The notes below the pieces were generated by a model. It made no database searches. It saw only the letters and a list, made by a program, of their open reading frames with translations, and was not told where the DNA came from. Shown piece after piece: positions 1 through 5,661 of a stretch of DNA of 9,043 bases. This stretch comes from JBGPJM01 sp041485385 (GTDB taxonomy: Bacteria > Planctomycetota > Phycisphaerae > Phycisphaerales > UBA1924): assembly GCA_041485385.1 (NCBI GenBank), contig JBGPJM010000202.1, forward strand, positions 1 through 9,043, written 5' to 3'. The position numbers and the translations under genes were made by a program. Numbering within the stretch: the stretch's first letter is position 1; the number at the start of each line of letters is the position of its first letter.

Positions 1-887
1 CGCCCGAACAGCTCGATATCGCGGAAGTCCCGGTCCTTGGTCTCGATCGTCCACACATCGCCGCGGCAACGCTCCATGTAGAGCTCGAACGACGCCGCGT
101 AGCTCGTGTCGTCCATCACCCGCTGCATGTTGGGGTTGCCCCAGCAGGTGTGGATCCAGATCTCCACATCATCGAGCCCCTGCACCTCGCGGTTGTAGCA
201 CTCGACCATGAACTTCACCTGCTCGCTCTGGGCGCCGTAGGTGTTGGCCATGAAGTGCAGAGTCGGCTCCTCGATCTGGATGCACCGGCACCCGGCGTCG
301 CGCAGCGTGAGCAGTTCCTTGTTCATCGCCTCGGCCATGTCCCAGACGACCTGGCGCTTGTCCTTGTAATGGTCGGTGTGCACATCCAGGAACAGCCCCA
401 TCACCTGCGAGCAGCACGTCCCGAACCGCACCGGCTTGCGCGACTTGGCCTGCGCCATCCGCCAGATCTTCGCGTAGTGCAGCGGGCGGTGCTCGATTTT
501 CCCGACAACGTGCGGCCACCTCCACCCCGTATAGATCTCGTTGAGCAGCGTCCCCGGCGGATACTTCAGCCACGGAGAGCGCGTCTCCTCCGATTGCAGA
601 TAGTCCCCCTCAAGCCCCGCCCACCGCTGCAGCGGGTAGTGGTGCCACGCCCGCCCCGCCATGTCGTCGTCGCAGTGCAGGTCGCCGTGGGTGAGGATGT
701 CGAGCCCGGAGCGCTCCTGATCGCTGAGCACCACCGCCAGCGCATCCTGGAACTTCTCGCGGAACCGCACATCCATCATGCAGGTGTCGAGCGGTCGCCC
801 CCACATGCTCACGTCGAACCACCGCGGGCGCGGCCACGACCCCGTCACCGTGCTCGGCAGCACCGCGCCCTTGGTGATCGTCAGCAT
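1..887 (-). CDS. MetE-type (cobalamin-independent) methionine synthase C-terminal-domain family methyltransferase, 3' end cut by window
   Basis: The minus frame from ATG 887 stays open for 295 codons to the window edge. The product matches the UROD/MetE-like TIM barrel that moves a methyl group from a methyl donor to a thiol using zinc. Visible motifs are TGSWPRP (residues 15-21), QIEEP (204-208), the zinc-ligand pair HTC (H246, C248) and the E282 ligand in TIET (280-283). The last expected Zn cysteine would lie beyond the window. The protein begins directly with the catalytic barrel, so it is a single-domain form without the N-terminal half of classical MetE. The start is supported by a purine-rich AGGAGCGAGG just upstream. 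It lies 254 nt after the tyrosinase-like gene and probably has its own promoter. Family assignment is firm. The true acceptor (homocysteine or another thiol) is not readable from sequence. Confidence 0.88.
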   Translation of the reverse strand, partial: MLTITKGAVLPSTVTGSWPRPRWFDVSMWGRPLDTCMMDVRFREKFQDALAVVLSDQERSGLDILTHGDLHCDDDMAGRAWHHYPLQRWAGLEGDYLQSEETRSPWLKYPPGTLLNEIYTGWRWPHVVGKIEHRPLHYAKIWRMAQAKSRKPVRFGTCCSQVMGLFLDVHTDHYKDKRQVVWDMAEAMNKELLTLRDAGCRCIQIEEPTLHFMANTYGAQSEQVKFMVECYNREVQGLDDVEIWIHTCWGNPNMQRVMDDTSYAASFELYMERCRGDVWTIETKDRDFRDIELFG

Positions 888-915
888 GATCCTCGCTCCT
901 TGCCCATCCTCCAAC

Positions 916-956
916 GCGCCCGGACGCCGTTACCGGGCGCCGAGTGTACCGGTTCC
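916..956 (-). promoter_or_regulatory. Putative promoter and 5' hairpin upstream of the MetE-like gene
   Basis: Reading leftward, a TACACT hexamer (948-943) could serve as a -10 box but has no convincing -35. The stretch GGAACC (956-951) resembles an ECF-type -35 element and lies 16 nt from GGTAAC. Immediately after comes a perfect inverted repeat, GCGCCCGG / CCGGGCGC (916-923 and 933-940), with a 9-nt loop, ending 29 nt before the ATG. It could be an operator or a 5' leader hairpin. I did not see recognisable cobalamin or SAM riboswitch core motifs. The inverted repeat is certain; its role is inference. Confidence 0.3.
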
Positions 957-1056
957 ACCCCGTTCCTCCCACTCGGCGTCCGCGCCCAGGCAAACCGGCA
1001 CGGATGCGCCCGGCGATGGACCTGCGCGGATGGCTGAGAGCGCTGGAAGATCGCAC

Positions 1057-1077
1057 CGCCGAGCCTGAGGCTGGGCG
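1057..1077 (-). terminator. Possible hairpin downstream of the tyrosinase-like gene
   Basis: An inverted repeat (GCCGAGCC, loop TGA, GGCTGGGC, plus one flanking C-G pair) with a single mismatch lies about 65 nt past the stop at 1142. It sits next to a GC palindrome at 1075-1086. No T-tract follows, so it is at best a factor-dependent or weak terminator. It falls between the end of the sigma/kinase operon and the MetE-like gene. I see no convincing gene in the 888-1141 gap. Confidence 0.22.
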
Positions 1078-1141
1078 CGGCCGCGCGGCGGCGCGTTGTG
1101 CGCAGATCCATGACCGTCGTCTCAGATCGGTTCGTTCGAGC

Positions 1142-1858
1142 TCAACGGACCGGCGCGCCGCCGCCGTGGGTGTGCGCGGGTGTGAGCGAGTGAGCGCCGG
1201 GAGTGACGACCACCGGGGCGGGGCCGACGGGCACGGGGTGCAGTTGCTGCCAGCGGGCGTAGAAACCGTCGATCCAGCCGTGCAGGCGGTAGAAGTGGGC
1301 GTTCCGGTGCGCGTTGCCGGCGTAGGTCATGTCCCACTCGGTGTCGAGCAGTTCCTTCTCCATGGTGCCGATGACCACGTGCAGCCGCTGGTGCAGGTCG
1401 TAGCCGGGTCGCCCGGGCCTGACGGTGTCGGTGGACTCGATGAAGCTGCCGAGGTCGTCAGCGCTGGGGCTCTCCACGAGCCGTTCGATCTCGTCCAGCG
1501 CGGCCTGGAGGTAGCCGTCGTCGCCGGCCAGCTTGTGGAGGGCCGCGGCGATGTCCTTGGGCACGTTCGTCCACGGCGCGTACTCCGCGAGGTCGGCGCC
1601 GACGCCCGTGACGATCAACCTGAAATCTTTGAGCATGCCGTGGTGCATCGTCAGGAACTGTTCGCCGCTGCCGGGCCGGTCGATCGGTATCGGTGCGCCG
1701 GGGGGCTCCGTCAGGCACCGGCATGCGTGGTCGTACGCACCCCTGAAATGATCGCGGACGGACGACTCGGGCACGCGGGCCAGGTGCCACTCGGCGTGGC
1801 ACTGGAAGTGGTGTGACTGACGCCTAAGGGCGGTAACGATGTTGTCGGGGAGCTTCAT
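1142..1858 (-). CDS. Divergent tyrosinase-fold (type-3 copper) protein with incomplete CuA site
   Basis: This 238-aa protein has no signal peptide. By eye it follows the order of tyrosinase/hemocyanin copper motifs. A CuA-like segment FLTMHHGMLKDF (68-79) mirrors the FLPWHR...F block. A CuB-like HQRLH (H156, H160) mirrors HNxxH. HGWIDGFYARWQ (193-204) mirrors the HHAxxDxLWAxWQ block, with H193 at the third CuB ligand position. In CuA, H72 aligns with the WHR histidine, but the histidine expected nine residues earlier is a glycine (G63). The first CuA ligand could only come from the His-rich stretch at 16-25. Tyrosinases oxidise phenols at a dinuclear copper centre; whether this one can is doubtful. 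It ends in a Pro/His-rich tail (207-231). It is the last gene of the sigma-kinase operon, 46 nt after the 144-aa gene, with GGAG upstream of its ATG. Alternative: an unrelated helical His-rich protein. Confidence 0.6.
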   Translation of the reverse strand: MKLPDNIVTALRRQSHHFQCHAEWHLARVPESSVRDHFRGAYDHACRCLTEPPGAPIPIDRPGSGEQFLTMHHGMLKDFRLIVTGVGADLAEYAPWTNVPKDIAAALHKLAGDDGYLQAALDEIERLVESPSADDLGSFIESTDTVRPGRPGYDLHQRLHVVIGTMEKELLDTEWDMTYAGNAHRNAHFYRLHGWIDGFYARWQQLHPVPVGPAPVVVTPGAHSLTPAHTHGGGAPVR

Positions 1859-1879
1859 GCGGTGGACTCCGTTGCGGGC

Positions 1880-1896
1880 CGGAGGCCCGGCCTCCG
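1880..1896 (-). other. Intercistronic hairpin
   Basis: CGGAGG / CCTCCG (1880-1885 and 1891-1896) around a CCCGG loop forms a perfect 6-bp stem in the 46-nt gap between the 144-aa gene and the tyrosinase-like gene. A competing pairing GGCCGG/CCGGCC overlaps it. No T-run follows, so it more likely tunes mRNA stability or partial read-through than ends transcription. Confidence 0.3.
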
Positions 1897-1904
1897 TTCG
1901 TCGC

Positions 1905-2339
1905 CTAATCGATGAAACGAACGAACGCGAAGACGAAGCAGTCCTCGCCGTTGTAGGTGAAGCGCATCTCGTGGAGGCCCTCGCCGCTCATATAGAAGAG
2001 CTTCGAGATGGTCTCGTGCCCGTTCTGCGGAGTGGGGTTGTAGAACGGGGTGCTGTCGGAGGGGACAACCAGGCTGTCGGGACCCGCAGCAAGGGCATTG
2101 GCGAGCAGGTTGTGGGCCTGCACCTTGGCGGCGGAGATCGACGTGGCGCCGAACGGCTTGTTCTCGAGCGAACCGACGACGTCGCCGGGGGTCACGGTGC
2201 CCATGCAGTCGGTCCAGAGGCCGGTGAACGCCTTGCTGAGCTCGGCGCCCGGCGGGTAGGACGCCGCCTGGCTGTTGTCCTGGCTGAGGGGCTTGCTGGA
2301 CGGGAAGATTCTCGCGACTTCGATCTTGTACTCGGACAT
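1905..2339 (-). CDS. Hypothetical 144-aa protein in the sigma/kinase operon
   Basis: I do not recognise this protein. It is 144 aa, apparently soluble, with no signal peptide or membrane segment. It has two cysteines (C45, C134), a WTDCMG motif (42-47), an Ala-rich helix-like stretch (69-86), and a beta-rich, aromatic C-terminus (KLFYMSGEGLHEMRFTYNG around 113-131, then FVFAFVRF at 135-142). Its start is well supported: a strong AAAGGAG lies 6 nt before the ATG. It begins 18 nt after the kinase stop and ends 46 nt before the tyrosinase-like gene, so co-transcription is very likely. It could be a substrate or effector of the kinase or a partner of the tyrosinase-like protein; neither is shown by the sequence. 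Confidence 0.85.
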   Translation of the reverse strand: MSEYKIEVARIFPSSKPLSQDNSQAASYPPGAELSKAFTGLWTDCMGTVTPGDVVGSLENKPFGATSISAAKVQAHNLLANALAAGPDSLVVPSDSTPFYNPTPQNGHETISKLFYMSGEGLHEMRFTYNGEDCFVFAFVRFID

Positions 2340-2345
2340 TTCGAG

Positions 2346-2352
2346 CTCCTTT
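2346..2352 (-). promoter_or_regulatory. Strong ribosome-binding site of the 144-aa gene
   Basis: AAAGGAG followed by a 6-nt spacer and ATG at 2339. It is the most consensus-like Shine-Dalgarno I found in this operon and lies within the 18-nt gap after the kinase stop, suggesting the small protein is made in excess over the kinase. Confidence 0.7.
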
Positions 2353-2357
2353 GTCTG

Positions 2358-4604
2358 TCATGGTGAGAATGGAGGCGGGTCGACACTGCGGGCGCAACGA
2401 AAGCCCAGCTTGAACGAGTTGGCGTCAAACGTGTACGTGAGGTTGTTGGCGAGAGTTCGGCAGGGAAAGTCCACCCACGAGTTTCCCTTCATGACGAAGG
2501 CGCGGTCGGCCGGGTAGACACTCTCGGTCATCTCGAGGACGTTGTTGCAAACGTGGAGGAGACCGTTTCGGCAGCCCGCCGGATCGGGGAGCTGCACCCG
2601 CACCGATCTGGCCTTGTAGAGAGCGAAGAGCACTGCCGGGTTGCTGGATCGATCCCGCCGAAGGTCGTCCGGGTCCGGCTCGGTTCCCACGCCTTCGGGC
2701 GCATCCTCGAATCGGTCGCCCCAGGTATAGAGGCGGCCGTCGGGGGCGCGGGCCGCGGCCTCCCACTCGAACGAGGTCGGGAGCCGCTTGCCGCGCCACC
2801 GCGCGTACGCCTCGGCATCGTCGAAGGTGATGCCGACGACGGGGCGGTCTTCGAGCTCCGGCTGGTAGCCGGGCAGGGTCCAGTAGCCCGGCGGCGCGTG
2901 GCCGGTCGCGGTCACGAAGTCCTTGTACTCGGCGTTGGAGACCTCGGCGCGGTCGATGAGGAACTCGGGCAGCCGGACGGTGTGCTCGTTGATGAGCGGG
3001 TTGTCGTCCGTCCCGTGGCCGACAAGGTGCTCGCCGGCGTCGATACGGATCATGCCGTCCCGCGCCACCTCTGACGAGACGAGCGTCGCGTGCTTGACCC
3101 GAGGTTCGACGTCGCCTCCGCTCTCATTGTCGGCGGCGTTGCGGCGTTGGGTGCGGTCCACGCGGAGGACCGTTCGGCCCGCGTGACCCCGATCCAGAAG
3201 CGGCATCGTGGCCTCGGCAAACCTCCGATCCTCGGCAACGACCGTGACACGGTAGTGGCCCGGGACGAGCTTGAGCGAGGAGGGAGTCCCGCCGGCGCGC
3301 GTGGCCACCGCCGGAAACTCCATGAGTCCGACGTCGAACTGCTGGTAATACACCGTGCAGCCCGGCACCTCCGACTCCACCGTCAGCCAGGCGCGAGACT
3401 CGTTCCAGGTGTATCGAAGCGCCCAGGCCAGCACGCCGACGAGCACCAGCGCGGCGGCGGCGGTGGAGATCGCCGCGGGGAAGCGGTGCGTGACGGCCCA
3501 CCGTCGCAGACGGCGTCCGGTCCCCGGCGGGCGGGCGAGGATGGGCCTGCCCTCGCGCCAGCAGCGCAGGTCCGCGCCCAGGTGGGCCGCGGTCTGGTAG
3601 CGCCTGGCGGGGTCCTTCTCGAGGGCCTTGCGACAGATGGTCTCGAGGTCCAGGGGGATGCTCCGGTCGATCGTGCGGAGGCGGGCCGGTTCGGCGGTGG
3701 TGACGGCCTCGAGGACCTTGGAGACGGTGCCGCCGTCGAAGGGGAGGCGGAGAGAGAGCATCTCGTAAAGGACGACGCCGAGGGAGAAGATGTCGCTGCG
3801 CTGATCGACGCGGACGCCGGCGATGGAGGCCTGCTCGGGGCTCATGTAGTGGCAGCTGCCCCAGGCGCCGGAGAACTGGGTCCGGGCCTCCTCGGTGAGG
3901 TGCTTGGCGATGCCGAAGTCGGTGAGGCGCGGGCCGCGCTCCCTGTCGATGAGGATGTTGGAGGGCTTGACGTCGCGGTGGATGATGCCGGCTTTGTGAG
4001 ACGTGTCGAGCGCCTCGGCGATGACCGAGACGACCTCGGCGCAGCGCCGGAACCAGTCCCGGTGCTGCGTGGTCGAGGATGGATCCGCCTGTCGGCGCTG
4101 CCGCTCCTGCTCGATGACGGCCGCGAGGGTGGGCCCGTCCACGTACTCGCTGGCGAGGTAATGCCGGGCGCCGTCGAAGCCGAACTTGTAGACCGGGACG
4201 ATGGCGGGATGGCGAAGGGCCGCGGCGCTGCGGGCCTCTTCGCGGAACCGCGCCAAGGCCGTCTCGGAGCCGACGAGATGGCCGGCGATGACCTTGAGAG
4301 CGACCTTGCGCCCGAGGATCGTGTCCTCGGCCAGGTAGACGACGCCCATGCCGCCCTCGCCGATCGGGGCGATGATGCGGAACTCGTCGATCTTCTCGGG
4401 ATGGACGAGTGTGGTCGGGGGCGCGGCCGGGAGCGGGGTCGAGGCGAACAGCTCAGTGGACCGGGCATGGTGCTGCAGCAGGGCCTCGATACGGGCCCGC
4501 GCCGCATCGTCGGGGCAGGACCGGCGCAGGAAGGCTTCCCGTTCGGCAGGCGGAAGGTTGGCCGCGCCCAGAAAAACCTCTTTTTCATTCCATTGCTCGG
4601 CCAT
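2358..4604 (-). CDS. Transmembrane Ser/Thr protein kinase with PEGA-like and FGE/SUMF1-like sensor domains
   Basis: A 748-aa protein. The N-terminal segment 1-70 (PAEREAFLRRSC, IEALLQHH) is typical of planctomycete kinases. The Hanks-type kinase domain at about 74-350 is complete: glycine loop GEGGMGVVY (82-90), K104 in VALK, HRDVKPSN (209-216, catalytic D211), DFG (229-231) and MSPEQ (254-258). One transmembrane helix at about 376-397 follows a basic stretch, so the kinase is cytosolic and the rest is outside. A PEGA-like beta domain (about 405-483) precedes an FGE-sulfatase domain (about 516-741: EVSNAEY, FDDAEAYARWRGKRLPT, NVLEMTES, KGNSW, LGFRCA). The catalytic cysteine pair of true FGEs is not conserved (VDFPC after KGNSW), so it is probably a sensor. 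Start: ATG 4604; the frame stays open another 355 codons upstream, but that extension overlaps the sigma gene and has no domain-like sequence. It lies 61 nt after the sigma factor gene. Confidence 0.95.
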   Translation of the reverse strand: MAEQWNEKEVFLGAANLPPAEREAFLRRSCPDDAARARIEALLQHHARSTELFASTPLPAAPPTTLVHPEKIDEFRIIAPIGEGGMGVVYLAEDTILGRKVALKVIAGHLVGSETALARFREEARSAAALRHPAIVPVYKFGFDGARHYLASEYVDGPTLAAVIEQERQRRQADPSSTTQHRDWFRRCAEVVSVIAEALDTSHKAGIIHRDVKPSNILIDRERGPRLTDFGIAKHLTEEARTQFSGAWGSCHYMSPEQASIAGVRVDQRSDIFSLGVVLYEMLSLRLPFDGGTVSKVLEAVTTAEPARLRTIDRSIPLDLETICRKALEKDPARRYQTAAHLGADLRCWREGRPILARPPGTGRRLRRWAVTHRFPAAISTAAAALVLVGVLAWALRYTWNESRAWLTVESEVPGCTVYYQQFDVGLMEFPAVATRAGGTPSSLKLVPGHYRVTVVAEDRRFAEATMPLLDRGHAGRTVLRVDRTQRRNAADNESGGDVEPRVKHATLVSSEVARDGMIRIDAGEHLVGHGTDDNPLINEHTVRLPEFLIDRAEVSNAEYKDFVTATGHAPPGYWTLPGYQPELEDRPVVGITFDDAEAYARWRGKRLPTSFEWEAAARAPDGRLYTWGDRFEDAPEGVGTEPDPDDLRRDRSSNPAVLFALYKARSVRVQLPDPAGCRNGLLHVCNNVLEMTESVYPADRAFVMKGNSWVDFPCRTLANNLTYTFDANSFKLGFRCARSVDPPPFSP

Positions 4605-4665
4605 GGACACCCCGTGGGGACGCTCGTCTCTCTGAACAGCCGCGAAGCGTCGCCGTCTTTGCGCC

Positions 4666-5286
4666 TTACCCAGGGGACGGCGCAACCGACGTTGCCGGCG
4701 CGGCAGATCCGCCGGAGAGCCGCTCGCCCAGCCAGGCCTTGGCGTAGTCCCAGTGGCGGCGGGCCACGGCGAACGTGCATCCCATGAGCTCGGCGGCTTC
4801 CTCCAGGGTGCGCCCACAGAGGAAGCGGAGCATGACGACCTGAGCCGCCTCGGGGTCGATGTCGTGGAGCGCGTCCAGCGCGGCGTGGAGGTCGGCGGCG
4901 GCGAAGGTCTGCGATCGGCCGTCGGCGGCGATCTCAACCAGGGGCGCGCGCTGATGGCCCCCGCCACGCTTCGCGGCCCCCTGCGCCCGGGCGTGCTCGA
5001 CCACAACGTCGTGCATGGCGCGGCTGAGGATGAAAAAGAAGTGCCGGCGGTTCTCGGCGTCGAGGCGCTGGGCGCCGAGAAGCCGCTCGCAGGCGGCATT
5101 GACGAGGGCGGTCGCCCCAAGGGTGGCCCCCGAAGGGCCTTCGCCAAGATGGCCCTTGGCCACGCGGTGAAGCTCGGCGTAGGTGTACCGGAAGACCCTG
5201 TCGAGGGCCGCAGGATCGCCGTTTCGGGCCATCGACAGCAGTGAAGTGATCGACTCTCCGGCGGCGGGCCGCTCTGGACCGGACAT
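4666..5286 (-). CDS. ECF RNA polymerase sigma factor (TIGR02999/Sig-70_X6-like), kinase-linked type
   Basis: A 206-aa extracytoplasmic-function sigma factor that would direct RNA polymerase to target promoters. Region 2 spans about 12-100 (MARNGDPAALDRVFRYTY; FFFILSRAMHDVVVEHAR, the -10 recognition and melting part). Region 4 spans about 135-190 (LRFLCGRTLEEAAELMGC and the recognition helix ARRHWDYAKAWL). The region 2.2 motif, usually acidic DAED before LVQ, reads GATALVNAA here; T59 falls where an acidic residue normally sits. No anti-sigma gene is adjacent; the next gene is a Ser/Thr kinase, the arrangement of planctomycete ECF-STK groups. I chose ATG 5286; a GTG two codons upstream (5292) is possible, and neither has a strong ribosome-binding site. 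First gene of the operon; it may autoregulate. Confidence 0.93.
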   Translation of the reverse strand: MSGPERPAAGESITSLLSMARNGDPAALDRVFRYTYAELHRVAKGHLGEGPSGATLGATALVNAACERLLGAQRLDAENRRHFFFILSRAMHDVVVEHARAQGAAKRGGGHQRAPLVEIAADGRSQTFAAADLHAALDALHDIDPEAAQVVMLRFLCGRTLEEAAELMGCTFAVARRHWDYAKAWLGERLSGGSAAPATSVAPSPG

Positions 5287-5460
5287 GTGCACAGCCTATC
5301 CGAATCGGGCAGGAAACAAACCCTGAAAACAGCGAGGAGGAGTGCCCATCGCTCCTGGCGTCGGGATTCAAGGTCGGGAAGGGCCGTCACGGGGCGCCGG
5401 GCCACCGCCGGCCCGCAGCCTACGGCTCGTACGCGGGGCGCGGGCCCCCCATCCGTGCCC

Positions 5461-5489
5461 TTGACAACGGCCCGAGCCTCCGAGACGAT
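5461..5489 (+). promoter_or_regulatory. Sigma70-like promoter for the BtrH_N gene
   Basis: A perfect TTGACA (5461-5466) is followed by a 17-nt spacer and GACGAT (5484-5489), which keeps three of six -10 consensus bases (A2, A5, T6). It would start transcription near 5496, giving a leader of about 165 nt before the GTG at 5662. In GC-rich DNA a perfect -35 with ideal spacing is notable, but the -10 is poor. Confidence 0.42.
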
Positions 5490-5651
5490 GGTTGGGGCGG
5501 CTGATCCGTCGCCCAACTCCCGTCGGCTCCCCGCCCGGGGCCGCGTTGCGGGAGCAAAGGAGGGCCCGACCCTTCCGGATCGGCGGTCTGGTGTTCGATC
5601 CATTCGGCTGGAGCGTGCCGCGGGCGGGCTGTACGTCCCGGCGCATCGAAT

Positions 5652-5655
5652 GGAG
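5652..5655 (+). promoter_or_regulatory. Ribosome-binding site that fixes a GTG start
   Basis: GGAG lies 6 nt before GTG 5662. The competing in-frame ATG at 5650 overlaps this element and has no ribosome-binding site of its own, so GTG 5662 is the better start. Confidence 0.65.
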
Positions 5656-5661
5656 CTCACC

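Larger units (their letters stand above)
5287..5661. other. Divergent intergenic region between the sigma factor and BtrH-like genes
   Basis: This 375-nt gap separates two genes transcribed away from each other, so it must hold both promoters. The rightward one is described separately. On the minus strand the region just before the sigma gene is relatively AT-rich (GTTTTCAGGGTTTGTTT, about 5315-5331), with a TAGGCT close to the start codon, but no clean -35/-10 pair. A CGGGCC/GGCCCG hairpin lies at 5398-5415. Frames remain open through it because of high GC, but the translations look like shadows. I see no gene. Confidence 0.55.

Noticed and set aside
150..1037. 295-codon plus-strand open frame at the left end
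   Set aside because: It is antisense to the MetE-like gene, whose zinc ligands and barrel motifs are clear.
888..1141. Cobalamin or SAM riboswitch upstream of the MetE-like gene
   Set aside because: Such switches often precede methionine synthase genes, but I could not find their conserved core motifs here, only a simple hairpin.
3090..4787. 565-codon open frame on the plus strand opposite the kinase gene
   Set aside because: It mirrors the kinase codons in a GC-rich sequence and its product is Gly/Ala/Val/Asp-rich with no recognisable domain, while the minus strand encodes a full kinase.
5287..5661. Upstream in-frame extension of the BtrH_N gene
   Set aside because: The added 125 residues are low-complexity Arg/Ala/Pro, would overlap the promoter, and lack a ribosome-binding site, whereas GTG 5662 has GGAG 6 nt upstream.
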